Assembly (NCBI RefSeq): GCF_013377275.1
Contig: NZ_CP016615.1
Location: 1,684,830-1,748,829 of the forward strand
From: Vespertiliibacter pulmonis
Lineage (GTDB): Bacteria > Pseudomonadota > Gammaproteobacteria > Enterobacterales > Pasteurellaceae
Direction of reading: 5' to 3'
Length of the DNA: 64,000 bases
Shown: positions 1-9,206 of the stretch, piece after piece
Position numbering within the stretch: position 1 is the stretch's first letter
Layout of the letters: each line of letters opens with the position of its first letter
The notes under the pieces: generated by a model
Told to the model about the DNA's origin: nothing
Seen by the model: only the letters and a program-made list of their open reading frames with translations
Database searches by the model: none
Made by a program: the position numbers and the translations under genes

Positions 1-231
1 GCTGTTATTGCATTTGCAACACAATCTAATGATAAGGTGAATTTAATTGTAAGTGTCACAGATGATTTAACCAAACAATTAAAGGCAAATGAATTAGTTG
101 GAGTAATGGCAAATGCGGTTGGTGGTAAAGGTGGCGGCCGTGCAGATATGGCAATGGCTGGGGGTTCACAGCCAGAATGTATTCCAGAAGCATTAAATCT
201 CGCAATGAATTGGATTCAAGAAAAACTTTAA
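1..231 (+). CDS. alaS: Alanine--tRNA ligase, C-terminal end (partial)
   Basis: This is the last 76 codons of alanyl-tRNA synthetase; the frame is open from base 1, so the gene begins before the window. The enzyme charges tRNA-Ala in the cytoplasm. The visible part is the end of the C-terminal DHHA1 (C-Ala) domain, recognised by its glycine-rich stretch [15 protein letters not shown] near residues 46-60 of the fragment, followed by the usual closing helix. The csrA gene follows 60 nt later on the same strand, an arrangement conserved in many gamma-proteobacteria. Identity is clear from the motif and from the neighbour; nothing can be said about the missing N-terminal catalytic and editing domains. 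Confidence 0.95.
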   Translation, partial: AVIAFATQSNDKVNLIVSVTDDLTKQLKANELVGVMANAVGGKGGGRADMAMAGGSQPECIPEALNLAMNWIQEKL

Positions 232-240
232 TGATAAAAA

Positions 241-270
241 TGCAAGGTAGATAATTTTATTTACCTTGCA
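241..270. other. Hairpin between alaS and csrA
   Basis: TGCAAGGTA (241-249) pairs perfectly with TACCTTGCA (262-270), and four further pairs including one G-T can close the inner part. On the + strand it is followed by AATAAAAATA, not a T-run. On the - strand it is followed by TTTTTATC. It could be a weak terminator of alaS or part of the csrA leader; the T-run polarity is opposite to what an alaS terminator needs. Confidence 0.45.
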
Positions 271-291
271 AATAAAAATAGGAGAAAAGTT

Positions 292-471
292 ATGCTGATT
301 TTGACGCGTAAAATTGGTGAAAGTCTACTTATCGGTGATGATGTAGAAATTACGGTATTGAGTGTTCGTGGAAGCCAAGTAAAACTCGGTGTAAAAGCCC
401 CTAAAGAAATTTCAGTACATCGTGAAGAAATTTACCAACGAATTAAAGCATCAGAAAACTCAGATAACTAG
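292..471 (+). CDS. csrA: Carbon storage regulator CsrA (RsmA)
   Basis: This 59-residue protein is the dimeric RNA-binding global regulator that binds GGA motifs in mRNA leaders and blocks or stabilises translation. It starts [17 protein letters not shown] and carries the conserved [13 protein letters not shown] core and the HREEIYQRI helix, all diagnostic of CsrA; length is normal for the family (E. coli 61). The start is fixed by the GGAGAAAAG ribosome-binding site at 281-289. That site itself contains a GGA, which fits the autoregulation known for E. coli csrA, though here it is only inferred. The gene lies between alaS and a sugar phosphomutase. Confidence 0.97.
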   Translation: MLILTRKIGESLLIGDDVEITVLSVRGSQVKLGVKAPKEISVHREEIYQRIKASENSDN

Positions 472-507
472 AAACTCAAGGATCCTATTAAAAATAAGGA
501 AATGATT

Positions 508-1872
508 ATGGGAAAATTACATTGTTTTAAAGCCTATGATATTCGTGGGCAATTAGGTACAGAATTAAATGCCGATATTGCATACCGTATTGGTCGTGCG
601 TTTGGTCAATTTTTAAAGCCTAAAAACATTGTTGTTGGTGGCGATGTTCGTTTAACTAGTAATGAATTAAAAAGCGCAGTAACAAATGGATTGTTAGATG
701 CGGGCGTCAATGTTATCGATCTCGGTCAAACAGGAACAGAAGAAGTTTATTTTGCCACTTCATTTTTGAATGCAGATGGAGGAATTGAAGTTACCGCAAG
801 CCATAATCCAATGGATTATAATGGTATGAAATTAGTTCGTGCAGGCTCTCGCCCAATTAGTGCAGAAAGTGGGCTTGCAGATATTCAACGTTTAGCTGAA
901 GAAAATAATTTTCCAACAGTTGCTCAACGAGGTATTTATACTCAAAAAAGTGTCTTGGATGATTACATTAATCATTTACTGTCTTATATTAATTTATCCA
1001 ACCTGACTCCTAAAACATTAGTAATTAATTCAGGGAATGGTGCTGCAGGAAAAGTGATTGATGCGATTGAAGCTCAATTTAAAGCACATAATGTGCCTAT
1101 TACATTTGTTAAAATACATAACAATCCAGATGGTAACTTTCCAAATGGTATTCCTAATCCTATTTTACACGAAAATCGTCAAGATTCGATTGATGCAGTA
1201 TTAGCTCATCATGCAGATATGGGAATTGCCTTTGATGGCGATTTTGACCGCTGTTTTTTATTTGATGAAAAAGCGAATTTTATTGAAGGCTATTATATTG
1301 TTGGTTTACTTTCCCAAGCATTTTTGCAAAAAAATCCAGGAGCAAAAATTATTTATGATCCACGCCTTATTTGGAATACTGAAGAATTGGTGAAAGAATC
1401 AGGCGGTGAAGCTATCATGTCTAAATCGGGGCATTCATTTATCAAAGAAAAAATGCGTGCTGTTGATGCTATTTATGGTGGGGAAATGAGTGCGCATCAC
1501 TATTTCCGTGATTTTTTCTACTGTGATAGTGGTATGATTCCATGGTTATTGACATTAGAATTGTTATGTACTACTGGTAAGACGTTGAGTGAATTAGTGG
1601 GTGAGCGTTTGGATAAATTCCCATCGCCAGGTGAAATTAATAGTAAATTACCTAATGCGAAGGTAGCTATTGAACGTGTGCTTAATACTTATAAAACAGA
1701 TGCCAAATCCGTTGAAACATTAGATGGAATTAGTATTGAATTTGAAAATTGGCGTTTCAATTTACGTAGTTCAAATACTGAGCCTGTTGTTCGTTTAAAC
1801 CTGGAAACAAAAGGTGATAAGATATTAATGCAACAAAAAACAGATGAAATACTTGCATTACTTCGCCAATAA
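508..1872 (+). CDS. manB: Phosphomannomutase (ManB/CpsG type)
   Basis: A 454-residue alpha-D-phosphohexomutase that interconverts mannose-6-phosphate and mannose-1-phosphate (possibly also the glucose forms), feeding nucleotide-sugar synthesis for surface polysaccharide. The catalytic phosphoserine loop TASHNP has Ser at about residue 98. The metal loop DGDFDR lies near 243-248, the sugar-binding GEMSAHHYF loop follows, and the phosphate-binding RSSNTEP lies near the C-terminus. An ATG at 502 is only 1 nt from the AAGGA at 496-500, so the ATG at 508 (7-nt spacing) is preferred. The galU gene lies 73 nt downstream, so two sugar-nucleotide genes are neighbours. The CpsG/ManB assignment rests on overall motif spacing; a dual-specificity PMM/PGM is possible. 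Confidence 0.88.
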   Translation: MGKLHCFKAYDIRGQLGTELNADIAYRIGRAFGQFLKPKNIVVGGDVRLTSNELKSAVTNGLLDAGVNVIDLGQTGTEEVYFATSFLNADGGIEVTASHNPMDYNGMKLVRAGSRPISAESGLADIQRLAEENNFPTVAQRGIYTQKSVLDDYINHLLSYINLSNLTPKTLVINSGNGAAGKVIDAIEAQFKAHNVPITFVKIHNNPDGNFPNGIPNPILHENRQDSIDAVLAHHADMGIAFDGDFDRCFLFDEKANFIEGYYIVGLLSQAFLQKNPGAKIIYDPRLIWNTEELVKESGGEAIMSKSGHSFIKEKMRAVDAIYGGEMSAHHYFRDFFYCDSGMIPWLLTLELLCTTGKTLSELVGERLDKFPSPGEINSKLPNAKVAIERVLNTYKTDAKSVETLDGISIEFENWRFNLRSSNTEPVVRLNLETKGDKILMQQKTDEILALLRQ

Positions 1873-1890
1873 TTGCAAAATTTAGCAAAT

Positions 1891-1920
1891 ATTAGACCGC
1901 TTGTATAATAGCGGTCTAAT
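1891..1920 (+). terminator. Intrinsic terminator of manB, built on an uptake word
   Basis: ATTAGACCGCT (1891-1901) pairs over 11 bp with AGCGGTCTAAT (1910-1920) around an 8-nt loop, followed by TTTATTATTTTA. The left arm and loop contain ACCGCTTGT (1897-1905), the reverse complement of the uptake word. Confidence 0.85.
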
Positions 1921-1945
1921 TTTATTATTTTATTAAGGATTTTAT

Positions 1946-2833
1946 ATGAAAGTAATTATTCCTGTTGCTGGGCTTGGAACTCGAATGCTACCTGCAACTA
2001 AAGCCATTCCAAAAGAAATGTTAACGATTGCAGATAAGCCATTAATTCAATATATTGTTAATGAATGTGTAGCTGCAGGAATTAAAGAAATTGTACTTGT
2101 TACCCATTCATCTAAAAATGCCATAGAAAATCATTTTGACACATCGTTCGAACTAGAAACAATGCTTGAAAAACGTGTAAAAAGACAGTTACTTGATGAA
2201 GTTCGTTCTATTGTACCTAAAGATGTTACTATTATGCATGTTCGTCAAGGCCAAGCAAAAGGCTTAGGCCATGCAGTATTATGTGGTAAAGCATTAGTTG
2301 GTAATGAATCTTTTGCTGTGGTTTTACCTGATGTATTATTAGCTGATTTTACCGCCGATCAAAAAACAGAAAATTTATCAGCAATGATTAGCCGTTTTAA
2401 AGAAACAGGTAATAGTCAAATTATGGTTGCCCCCGTTGCTAAAGAAGATGTGAGTAGTTACGGTGTCGTAGACTGTCAAGGTGTTGATTTACAACCAGCA
2501 GGAACGGCTAAAATTGTGAATATTATTGAAAAACCATCTATTGAAGATGCTCCATCAAATTTCGCTGTTGTAGGTCGTTATGTATTTTCATCTGCTATTT
2601 GGGAACTTTTAGCTAAAACGCCTGTTGGTGTAGGTGATGAGATTCAATTAACTGATGCTATTGATATGTTAATTTTACAAGAAGATGTTGAGGCTTTTCA
2701 TATGACAGGTAAAACTTTTGATTGTGGTGATAAATTAGGCTATATGGAAGCATTCGTAGAGTATAGTTTAAATCATAATAAATTTGGTGAAAAGTTTAAA
2801 ACATATTTGAAAAAATTAGCAAAAAATCTTTAA
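1946..2833 (+). CDS. galU: UTP--glucose-1-phosphate uridylyltransferase
   Basis: A 295-residue enzyme making UDP-glucose from UTP and glucose-1-phosphate, the precursor for LOS outer core, capsule and UDP-galactose. It opens with the nucleotide-binding signature [20 protein letters not shown] (about residues 6-25). It also contains the [13 protein letters not shown] segment, and VEKPS-like and [14 protein letters not shown] motifs typical of bacterial GalU. Length matches the E. coli enzyme (302). The start has an AAGGA at 1936-1940. The csrA-galU proximity is as in H. influenzae, with manB interposed here. Expression is probably separate from manB because a good terminator stands between them. 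Confidence 0.97.
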   Translation: MKVIIPVAGLGTRMLPATKAIPKEMLTIADKPLIQYIVNECVAAGIKEIVLVTHSSKNAIENHFDTSFELETMLEKRVKRQLLDEVRSIVPKDVTIMHVRQGQAKGLGHAVLCGKALVGNESFAVVLPDVLLADFTADQKTENLSAMISRFKETGNSQIMVAPVAKEDVSSYGVVDCQGVDLQPAGTAKIVNIIEKPSIEDAPSNFAVVGRYVFSSAIWELLAKTPVGVGDEIQLTDAIDMLILQEDVEAFHMTGKTFDCGDKLGYMEAFVEYSLNHNKFGEKFKTYLKKLAKNL

Positions 2834-2841
2834 TAAAATAG

Positions 2842-2858
2842 GGTGTACTAGTTACACC
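2842..2858 (+). terminator. Weak intrinsic terminator after galU
   Basis: GGTGTA (2842-2847) pairs with TACACC (2853-2858) over a 5-nt loop, CTAGT, followed by TAATTTTATT. The stem is short but placed 8 nt after the galU stop. Confidence 0.55.
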
Positions 2859-2903
2859 TAATTTTATTGAAACAATAAATTTACATAGGTTGAATATAAC
2901 AAA

Positions 2904-3941
2904 ATGAAAATAAGAAATATTGTACAAGCAGTCGTTTTTGGGCTTTTTTGTGCAGGATTAATTTTGTATATTGTACCCCTTGTAAACAAGCAAGCGCATT
3001 CTTTTTTCCAAGAAAATATTATCAGCTACCATAATGCAGTGAAAATTGCTTCACCTGCTGTTGTGAATGTTTACAATCAAGCCTTTGACGTTACTGGTCG
3101 CCAAACATCACAAGAATTAACTGTAAATAACCTTGGTTCAGGCGTTATTATGACTAAGTCAGGATATATATTAACGAATAAACACGTTATTCAAAATGCT
3201 GACCAAATTATTGTTGCTTTACAATCAGGGGCAATTTTTAATGCAATTCTAGTTGGTTCGGATAACTTGACGGATTTAGCTGTATTAAAAATTGAAGCAG
3301 AAAACCTTCCAACAATCCCGCAAAATAATAGGCCTGTTCAAATTGGTGATGTTGTTCTTGCAATTGGAAACCCGCTGAATTTAGGGCAGAGTATTACTCA
3401 AGGTATTATTAGTGCCACTGGACGTAATGCTTTGTCTGAAGCTGGTCGTCAAAATTTTCTCCAAACTGATGCCTCGATTAATAAAGGTAACTCTGGAGGC
3501 GCATTGGTTAACTCTGTGGGTGAATTAATTGGTATAAATACATTAAGTTTAGGTAAAAATAGTGATGAATTAGCTGAAGGACTTAATTTTGCAATTCCGA
3601 TTGGTTTAGCCAATAATGTAATGCAAAAAATTATCAAAGATGGACGAGTAATTCGAGGGTATTTTGGTGTAAATAGCTCACTTTTTTATACAGCAAAACA
3701 GTTAGGATTGGGTGAAAAAGGCGTGCTAATCACTGGTGTTGCAGAAAATGGTCCAGCAGATAAAGCTGGTATTTTAGCAGGTGATTTGATCTTAAAAGTA
3801 GGTAATATTGAAGCTGAAAGCCCTGAGCAAATGATGAATGCCATTGCTGATTTACCGCCGAATAAAACAGTAAAGGTACTTGTTGCTCGTCAAAACAAAC
3901 AACTAGAATTTAAAGTTACTATTTCGGAATTTCCAGATTAA
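2904..3941 (+). CDS. degS: Site-1 serine endoprotease DegS (HtrA family)
   Basis: A 345-residue inner-membrane protease with its catalytic part in the periplasm. In enterics DegS senses unfolded outer-membrane porins through its PDZ domain and makes the first cut in anti-sigma factor RseA, releasing sigma-E. One N-terminal membrane anchor (about 9-26) is followed by a trypsin-like domain with triad His94 (TNKHV), Asp124 (TDLAV) and Ser197 (GNSGG), and then a single PDZ domain (about 255-335). A single PDZ, an uncleaved anchor and about 350 residues separate DegS from DegP/DegQ. The DUF535 gene starts 4 nt after its stop, so the two are almost certainly co-translated. Confidence 0.95.
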   Translation: MKIRNIVQAVVFGLFCAGLILYIVPLVNKQAHSFFQENIISYHNAVKIASPAVVNVYNQAFDVTGRQTSQELTVNNLGSGVIMTKSGYILTNKHVIQNADQIIVALQSGAIFNAILVGSDNLTDLAVLKIEAENLPTIPQNNRPVQIGDVVLAIGNPLNLGQSITQGIISATGRNALSEAGRQNFLQTDASINKGNSGGALVNSVGELIGINTLSLGKNSDELAEGLNFAIPIGLANNVMQKIIKDGRVIRGYFGVNSSLFYTAKQLGLGEKGVLITGVAENGPADKAGILAGDLILKVGNIEAESPEQMMNAIADLPPNKTVKVLVARQNKQLEFKVTISEFPD

Positions 3942-3945
3942 TTAA

Positions 3946-4827
3946 ATGAACTCAATAAAATTTGCAACTTACCGTGAAATGCATCCAGTAACAGCACGGC
4001 GTAAAATAGATAAACATATTCGAGATTATGTTCGGTATCATTTCCGTTCATTGGTATCTCGATCACAAATCAATCAATTAATTAATTATCTTAATCAAAA
4101 TACACAATGGAATGATATCTTTAAACAAACACCTTATCGTTTTAATGCGTTACTTGCAAAATATTGTGATAATCGTTTTAATCGACAACAACGTGTTGAG
4201 GCAATTATTCAGCATTTTGAGCTATCGAGCCATAAAATGCCAAATACTCATTGGCAAAAATTAATTGAACAACAAAGTATTGTTTTAGCACAATTAACCG
4301 ATGAATATTCACTTAATTTAAATATTAATAAGATTGATCCTTTTGAAGGCTTTTTCTCGATTAATATCCAAAATCAGGAAGGAAGAAGTTTTTATGATGC
4401 GTCTTTTACATTTTTAAAAGATAATAATTTATTGATTGCGTCTATTCAAGGCCCAAATAGTGATGATGCACAAGAACAAATTAAATTATTAACAAAAGCG
4501 TTACACGGTATTCGCCCAATGTACTTACTTGTTATTGGCTTTAAATTACTAAGTCAAGAGTGGGGAACAGCATTAATTGGTATTCCTCATAAAGCTCATG
4601 CAAAATATCGTTGGAATGATTCGAGCTATATGCTCTTTAATTATGATACATTTTGGCAAGAAAATAATGCAAAATTAATTAATGGCTATTGGCGAATTCC
4701 CCTTGAAATTGAACGAAAATCGTTAGAAAGTATTGCCAGTAAAAAACGATCAATGTATCGCAAGCGGTATGATATGTTAGATAAAATGGCAGAAAATATT
4801 CATATTTTTATGCAAATTAAATCTTAA
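3946..4827 (+). CDS. DUF535 (VirK/YbjX family) protein
   Basis: A 293-residue protein of the DUF535 family, whose members include Shigella VirK and E. coli/Salmonella YbjX. Family members have been linked to virulence and resistance to cationic peptides, but the biochemical activity is unknown. I see no signal peptide or membrane segment. The recognisable core runs through the DASFTFL, IASIQGP and KLLTKALHGIRPMYLL region to the KAHAKYRW and SYDMFW-like segments (about residues 140-240) and ends in a basic helix rich in RKR. The gene starts 4 nt after the degS stop and precedes cmk by 24 nt, so it looks like the middle gene of degS-DUF535-cmk. Family call is good; function is open. Confidence 0.8.
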   Translation: MNSIKFATYREMHPVTARRKIDKHIRDYVRYHFRSLVSRSQINQLINYLNQNTQWNDIFKQTPYRFNALLAKYCDNRFNRQQRVEAIIQHFELSSHKMPNTHWQKLIEQQSIVLAQLTDEYSLNLNINKIDPFEGFFSINIQNQEGRSFYDASFTFLKDNNLLIASIQGPNSDDAQEQIKLLTKALHGIRPMYLLVIGFKLLSQEWGTALIGIPHKAHAKYRWNDSSYMLFNYDTFWQENNAKLINGYWRIPLEIERKSLESIASKKRSMYRKRYDMLDKMAENIHIFMQIKS

Positions 4828-4851
4828 GAGTCTATGAATTAGGTAAGAATA

Positions 4852-5520
4852 ATGAAAGGAATTGTAATAACCGTAGATGGCCCAAGTGGTGCAGGTAAAG
4901 GAACGCTATGTCATGCTTTAGCAAAACAGTTAAAATTTGATTTTTTAGATTCTGGTGCAATTTATCGTATTTTAGCTTTAGCTGCCATAAAAAAAGGAAT
5001 TGCTTTTGATAATGAGCTAGAGCTTTCTGAATTAGGACGTCATTTAGATGTCGCTTTTATTTCCGAAAATAATGAAGTTAATGTTATTTTAGATGGTGAA
5101 AATGTGGGCAACCAAATTCGGACAGCTGAAGCTGGGCAAAATGCCTCTAAAATAGCTACTTTCCCTTTAGTTCGTGAAGCATTATTACAACGACAACGAG
5201 ACTTTAGCACTAAGAATGGATTAATTGCTGATGGCAGAGACATGGGAACGATTGTTTTTCCAAATGCTCAAGTAAAGTTGTTTTTAGATGCAACTGCAGA
5301 AGAGCGTACAAAAAGACGTGTAAAACAGTTGCAAGAAAAAGGATTTAATGCTAACTTTGACGAGATCTTAGCCGAGATAAAAGAGCGTGATTATCGTGAT
5401 AGAAATCGTACGATTGCACCGCTCGTTCCAGCAGAAGATGCTTTAATTTTAGATTCAACGAAACTTTCTATTGAAGAAGTAATTATACAAGCTTTGGAAC
5501 ATATCAACGCCAAAATGTAA
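4852..5520 (+). CDS. cmk: Cytidylate kinase
   Basis: A 222-residue P-loop nucleoside monophosphate kinase that phosphorylates CMP and dCMP with ATP, salvaging pyrimidines in the cytoplasm. The P-loop GPSGAGKGT lies at residues 10-18. The DSGAIYR CMP-contacting motif follows, then [12 protein letters not shown] (about 125-136) and a YRDRNR near the C-terminus, as in bacterial CMP kinases. The length is normal. It sits directly upstream of rpsA, as in E. coli and H. influenzae, but a strong hairpin terminator separates the two here, so rpsA probably relies mainly on its own promoter. Confidence 0.97.
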   Translation: MKGIVITVDGPSGAGKGTLCHALAKQLKFDFLDSGAIYRILALAAIKKGIAFDNELELSELGRHLDVAFISENNEVNVILDGENVGNQIRTAEAGQNASKIATFPLVREALLQRQRDFSTKNGLIADGRDMGTIVFPNAQVKLFLDATAEERTKRRVKQLQEKGFNANFDEILAEIKERDYRDRNRTIAPLVPAEDALILDSTKLSIEEVIIQALEHINAKM

Positions 5521-5527
5521 TTTATTT

Positions 5528-5550
5528 GTCTAATAACGGATTTATTAGAC
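5528..5550 (+). terminator. Intrinsic terminator of cmk
   Basis: GTCTAATAA (5528-5536) pairs with TTATTAGAC (5542-5550) over a 5-nt loop CGGAT and is followed by TTTTATC. It begins 8 nt after the cmk stop. Confidence 0.8.
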
Positions 5551-5564
5551 TTTTATCATCAACC

Positions 5565-5617
5565 CCACTTAAATGGAAATAAGTGGACGTTTTATTTTTA
5601 TAAAAGAAGATTAAATT
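5565..5617 (+). promoter_or_regulatory. rpsA leader: GGA-loop hairpin and degenerate ribosome-binding site
   Basis: CCACTTA (5565-5571) pairs with TAAGTGG (5580-5586), exposing AATGGAAA in the loop. Then comes an A/T-rich linker and GAAGATTAAAT before the ATG, with GAAG instead of a proper Shine-Dalgarno. In E. coli the rpsA start region likewise has hairpins with exposed GGA and a GAAG pseudo-SD, through which S1 represses its own synthesis. The resemblance is seen in the sequence; the regulation is inferred. Confidence 0.6.
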
Positions 5618-7285
5618 ATGACTGAATCTTTTGCTCAACTATTTGAAGAATCACTAAAAGGTCAAGAAACCCGTTTAGGTTCTATTATTAAAGGTACTGT
5701 GGTTAAAATCCAAAAAGGCCTTGTATTCGTAGATGCTGGTTTAAAATCAGAATCTGCAATCCCTGCTGAAGAGTTTTTCAACGCACAAGGCGAACTTGAA
5801 GTTCAAGTTGGCGATATTGTTGATGTTGCACTTGATGCAGTAGAAGATGGTTTCGGTGAGACTAAACTTTCTCGTGAAAAAGCTAAACGTAATGAGTCTT
5901 GGGCTGCATTAGAAAAAGCGTTTGAAGAACAAGCAACCGTTGTTGGTTTAGTAAACGGTAAAGTAAAAGGTGGCTTCACTGTTGAGTTAAACGGTGTTCG
6001 TGCATTCTTACCAGGTTCATTAGTTGATACACGTCCAGTACGTGATTCATTGAATCTTGAAGGTCAAGAATTAGAATTTAAAGTAATTAAACTCGATCAA
6101 AAACGTAATAACGTTGTTGTTTCTCGTCGTGCTGTTATTGAATCAGTAAGTAGTCAAGATCGTGAAGAAGTATTAGCTAACTTAGTTGAAGGCTCCGAAG
6201 TAAAAGGTACAGTTAAAAACTTAACTGACTACGGTGCTTTCGTTGATTTAGGTGGCGTTGATGGTTTATTACATATCACTGATATGGCATGGAAACGTGT
6301 TAAACACCCAAGTGAAGTGGTGAATGTTGGTGATGAAGTTACTGTTAAAGTATTAAAATTTGATAAAGAACGTACTCGTGTATCTTTAGGATTAAAACAA
6401 TTAGGTCAAGATCCTTGGGTTGCGATTGCACAAAATCACCCAGTAAATAGCAAATTAACTGGTAAAGTAACTAACTTAACAGATTACGGCTGTTTCGTTG
6501 AAATTTTAGATGGTGTTGAAGGTTTAGTACACGTTTCAGAAATGGATTGGACTAACAAAAATGTTCATCCTTCTAAAGTTGTTAATGTTGGTGATGTTGT
6601 TGAAGTTATGGTACTTGAAGTTGATGAAGAACGTCGTCGTATTTCATTAGGTTTAAAACAATGTAAACCTAATCCATGGGATCACTTCGCAGAAACTCAT
6701 AGTAAAAATGATAAAGTGAAAGGTAAGATCAAATCAATCACTGACTTTGGTATCTTTATCGGTTTAGAAGGTGGTATTGATGGTTTAGTTCACTTATCTG
6801 ACATCTCTTGGAATATGTCTGGTGAAGAAGCTGTTCGTAACTATAAAAAAGGCGATGAAGTAGAAGCTGTTGTTTTACAAGTAGATGCAGTGAAAGAACG
6901 TATTTCTTTAGGTATCAAACAATTAGATTCTGATCCTTTTACAAACTTTGTTGATAGCACGAAAAAAGGTGCAATCTTAACAGGCAAAGTTGTTGAAATT
7001 GATGGAAAAGGTGTAAAAGTTGAATTAGCAGATGGCGTAGAAGGCTATGTACGTGCAGCTGAAGCAACTCGTGATCGCGTTGAAGATATCACAACCGTTA
7101 TCAATGTAGGTGATGAGCTTGAAGCGAAATATACTGGTGTTGATCGTAAAGCACGTATTGTTAATCTTTCTGTTCGTGCGAAAGATGAAGCAGAGGAAAC
7201 AGCTGCGATTGCACAAGTAAACAAGAAAGAAGAAGCAATTCCAAATGCGATGGCTGAAGCATTTAAAGCTGCAAAAGGCGAATAA
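5618..7285 (+). CDS. rpsA: 30S ribosomal protein S1
   Basis: A 555-residue protein of the small subunit that captures and unwinds mRNA at initiation. Six S1 (OB-fold) repeats can be followed. The two N-terminal ones are divergent and bind the ribosome. Four canonical repeats have the [17 protein letters not shown]-type start and the [13 protein letters not shown]-type end (ends near residues 260, 347, 434 and 520). Length equals the E. coli protein (557). It is bounded by strong terminators on both sides and followed by ihfB, the standard neighbour. Strong use of CGT and GAA codons fits a highly expressed gene. Autogenous control is expected from the leader. Confidence 0.98.
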   Translation: MTESFAQLFEESLKGQETRLGSIIKGTVVKIQKGLVFVDAGLKSESAIPAEEFFNAQGELEVQVGDIVDVALDAVEDGFGETKLSREKAKRNESWAALEKAFEEQATVVGLVNGKVKGGFTVELNGVRAFLPGSLVDTRPVRDSLNLEGQELEFKVIKLDQKRNNVVVSRRAVIESVSSQDREEVLANLVEGSEVKGTVKNLTDYGAFVDLGGVDGLLHITDMAWKRVKHPSEVVNVGDEVTVKVLKFDKERTRVSLGLKQLGQDPWVAIAQNHPVNSKLTGKVTNLTDYGCFVEILDGVEGLVHVSEMDWTNKNVHPSKVVNVGDVVEVMVLEVDEERRRISLGLKQCKPNPWDHFAETHSKNDKVKGKIKSITDFGIFIGLEGGIDGLVHLSDISWNMSGEEAVRNYKKGDEVEAVVLQVDAVKERISLGIKQLDSDPFTNFVDSTKKGAILTGKVVEIDGKGVKVELADGVEGYVRAAEATRDRVEDITTVINVGDELEAKYTGVDRKARIVNLSVRAKDEAEETAAIAQVNKKEEAIPNAMAEAFKAAKGE

Positions 7286-7304
7286 TAATTTAGTCTTTTA
7301 AATT

Positions 7305-7331
7305 AAGCGGATATGGATTTCATATCCGCTT
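7305..7331 (+). terminator. Intrinsic terminator of rpsA
   Basis: AAGCGGATATG (7305-7315) pairs over 11 bp with CATATCCGCTT (7321-7331), with loop GATTT, followed by GTTATAT. The arm TCCGCTTGT differs by one base from the uptake word. Confidence 0.75.
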
Positions 7332-7351
7332 GTTATATCTAAGGAGAAATG

Positions 7352-7630
7352 ATGACGAAATCAGAGCTTATTGAACAATTAGTCTCAAGAAATCAATCAT
7401 TGCCTATCAAATTAGTCGAAGATGGCGTTAAAGAAATTCTTGAACAAATTATGCGAACCTTAGAAAAGGGGGAGCGTATAGAAGTTAGAGGATTTGGTAG
7501 TTTTTCTTTACATTTTAGACAATCTCGTATAGGTCGTAATCCTAAAACGGGTGAAAATGTTCAACTTGTATCAAAATATGTACCTCATTTTAAAGCAGGT
7601 AAAAAATTAAAAGAGAGTGTGAACCACTAA
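7352..7630 (+). CDS. ihfB: Integration host factor subunit beta
   Basis: A 92-residue DNA-bending protein of the HU/IHF family, which pairs with IHF-alpha to bend DNA at specific sites in transcription, recombination and replication. It starts [11 protein letters not shown] and contains RGFGSF and the intercalating-arm sequence [10 protein letters not shown], both characteristic of the beta subunit. Two ATGs in tandem (7349 and 7352) follow AAGGAG at 7341-7346; the second has the better spacing and gives the family N-terminus. The gene sits between rpsA and lapA, as in E. coli and H. influenzae. Confidence 0.97.
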   Translation: MTKSELIEQLVSRNQSLPIKLVEDGVKEILEQIMRTLEKGERIEVRGFGSFSLHFRQSRIGRNPKTGENVQLVSKYVPHFKAGKKLKESVNH

Positions 7631-7663
7631 CTACTTACCCCTTTAAAGTATGGAGAAATCATT

Positions 7664-7948
7664 ATGAAATATATTTTCGGACTTATTATCGCACTTGCTA
7701 TTGTTATTGTGGCTATAACTATTGGTGCAAATAACGATCAATTGATTACATTTAATTATGTTATTGCAAAAAGTGAATTTAGATTATCTACTTTAGTTGC
7801 TATTTTATTTGGATTTGGTCTAATTTTAGGTTGGCTCATCACAGGTTTCTTTTATCTTAAGCTTAAATTACAGAATATTGCACTTAATCGTCGTGTTAAA
7901 CGTCAAATGCAAAAAATTAATGAATTAACCTTACCAAAGGCTGAATAA
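7664..7948 (+). CDS. lapA: Lipopolysaccharide assembly protein A (DUF1049)
   Basis: A 94-residue inner-membrane protein with two membrane segments (about 3-22 and 41-65) and a short basic cytoplasmic coiled tail, the layout of LapA/YciS. In E. coli LapA works with LapB to coordinate LPS synthesis with transport. The KSEFRLSTLVAILFGFG segment matches the DUF1049 core. The stop codon overlaps the lapB start by one base (TAATG), so the pair is translationally coupled. It has a GGAGAAATC site upstream and lies 33 nt after ihfB. Confidence 0.93.
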   Translation: MKYIFGLIIALAIVIVAITIGANNDQLITFNYVIAKSEFRLSTLVAILFGFGLILGWLITGFFYLKLKLQNIALNRRVKRQMQKINELTLPKAE

Positions 7949-9138
7949 TGCTTGAACTGCTGTTCCTGCTTCTACCTATTGCGGCATTATATGGTTGGTA
8001 TATGGGGCAGAGAAGTGCAAAAAAAGATCAAGAGCGAACCAACAATATCTTTTCACGAGATTATGTAACAGGATTAAATTTATTGCTTTCCAATCAACAA
8101 GAAAAGGCTGTTGATCTCTTTTTATCTATGTTACAAACTCAAGAATCAAAAAATCAAATTGCAGCTGAATCACAATTTGAAGCAGAACTCACATTAGGTG
8201 ATCTTTTTCTATCCCGAGGTGAAGTTGATCGTGCATTACGTATTCATCAAGCGCTAGTCAATGACCTACAAAATTATTCATTTGAACAAAACCTACTTGC
8301 TAAACAACATTTAGCACGAGATTTTATGGCAGCAGGTTTTTATGATCGGGCAGAAAATTACTACATTACACTACTTGATGAGCCTGAATTTGCTAAACAT
8401 TCTTTAGCTCAATTAATTACCATTTACCAAAAAATGAGAGAATGGAAAAAGGTTATTAATGTTGCAGAAAAATTGCTAAAAATCTCGCCTGATTCAGAGA
8501 CTAAAGCCCTTTCCCATTTTTATTGTGAATATGCTCAAACTATAAAAAATGATGATAATGCATTTATAAATACAGTTTATAAAGCTTTGGAATATTCTCC
8601 CGATTGTGCAAGAGCTTCAATATTATTGGGTGAGTTTTATTTCCACCATCAGCAATTTTTGCAAGCTTTACCATTTTTTGAAGCGGTTTTGACACAAGAT
8701 CCGGATTATATTAGTGAAGTTATCTCTCACATCGGCGAGTGCTATAAACATCTTAATCAAATGGAGCAATTTGAGCTATTTCTGATAAAAGCAAATCAAA
8801 TTAAACATAATAGTAGCGTTGATCTGGCTTTAGCTGAGTTAATAGAAAAAAAAGATGGTATAGAAGCGGCACAAACTCGGTTATATCAGCAAATTCGCCA
8901 ATTTCCTAATATGATTACGTTTCACCGTTTTATTTATTATCAAATGGCTGAAGCAGAAAATGGACGAGGAAAAGAAAGTTTAATACTCTTACATAATATG
9001 GTTGGTGATCGTATTAAAAAGAGTTTTCATTATCAATGTATTCATTGTGGCTATAAAAGCTATCGCTTAACTTGGTATTGTCCGTCTTGCCGACAATGGG
9101 AAACAATTAAACCGATTTATAGTATTACTGAAGTGTAA
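7948..9138 (+). CDS. lapB: Lipopolysaccharide assembly protein B (YciM)
   Basis: A 396-residue protein with one N-terminal membrane anchor (about 1-17), a long series of TPR repeats (about 35-330) on the cytoplasmic side, and a C-terminal rubredoxin-like zinc module with Cys364, Cys367, Cys378 and Cys381. In E. coli LapB acts with FtsH and YejM/PbgA to control degradation of LpxC, hence lipid A output. The length matches E. coli (389). It overlaps lapA by one base. In H. influenzae pyrF lies between lapB and yciH; here yciH follows directly after 68 nt. Confidence 0.96.
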   Translation: MLELLFLLLPIAALYGWYMGQRSAKKDQERTNNIFSRDYVTGLNLLLSNQQEKAVDLFLSMLQTQESKNQIAAESQFEAELTLGDLFLSRGEVDRALRIHQALVNDLQNYSFEQNLLAKQHLARDFMAAGFYDRAENYYITLLDEPEFAKHSLAQLITIYQKMREWKKVINVAEKLLKISPDSETKALSHFYCEYAQTIKNDDNAFINTVYKALEYSPDCARASILLGEFYFHHQQFLQALPFFEAVLTQDPDYISEVISHIGECYKHLNQMEQFELFLIKANQIKHNSSVDLALAELIEKKDGIEAAQTRLYQQIRQFPNMITFHRFIYYQMAEAENGRGKESLILLHNMVGDRIKKSFHYQCIHCGYKSYRLTWYCPSCRQWETIKPIYSITEV

Positions 9139-9206
9139 TACTAAATTTTCTTTAATATAAGTAATTATACCGTTTTGTAAGCGGTTAGATTAATGGAAAA
9201 TTTGTA

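Noticed and set aside
2842-2858. GTACTAGTTACAC as a TrpR operator (CTAG core)
   Set aside because: Only part of the operator symmetry is present, it lies behind galU, and it is better explained as the galU terminator stem.
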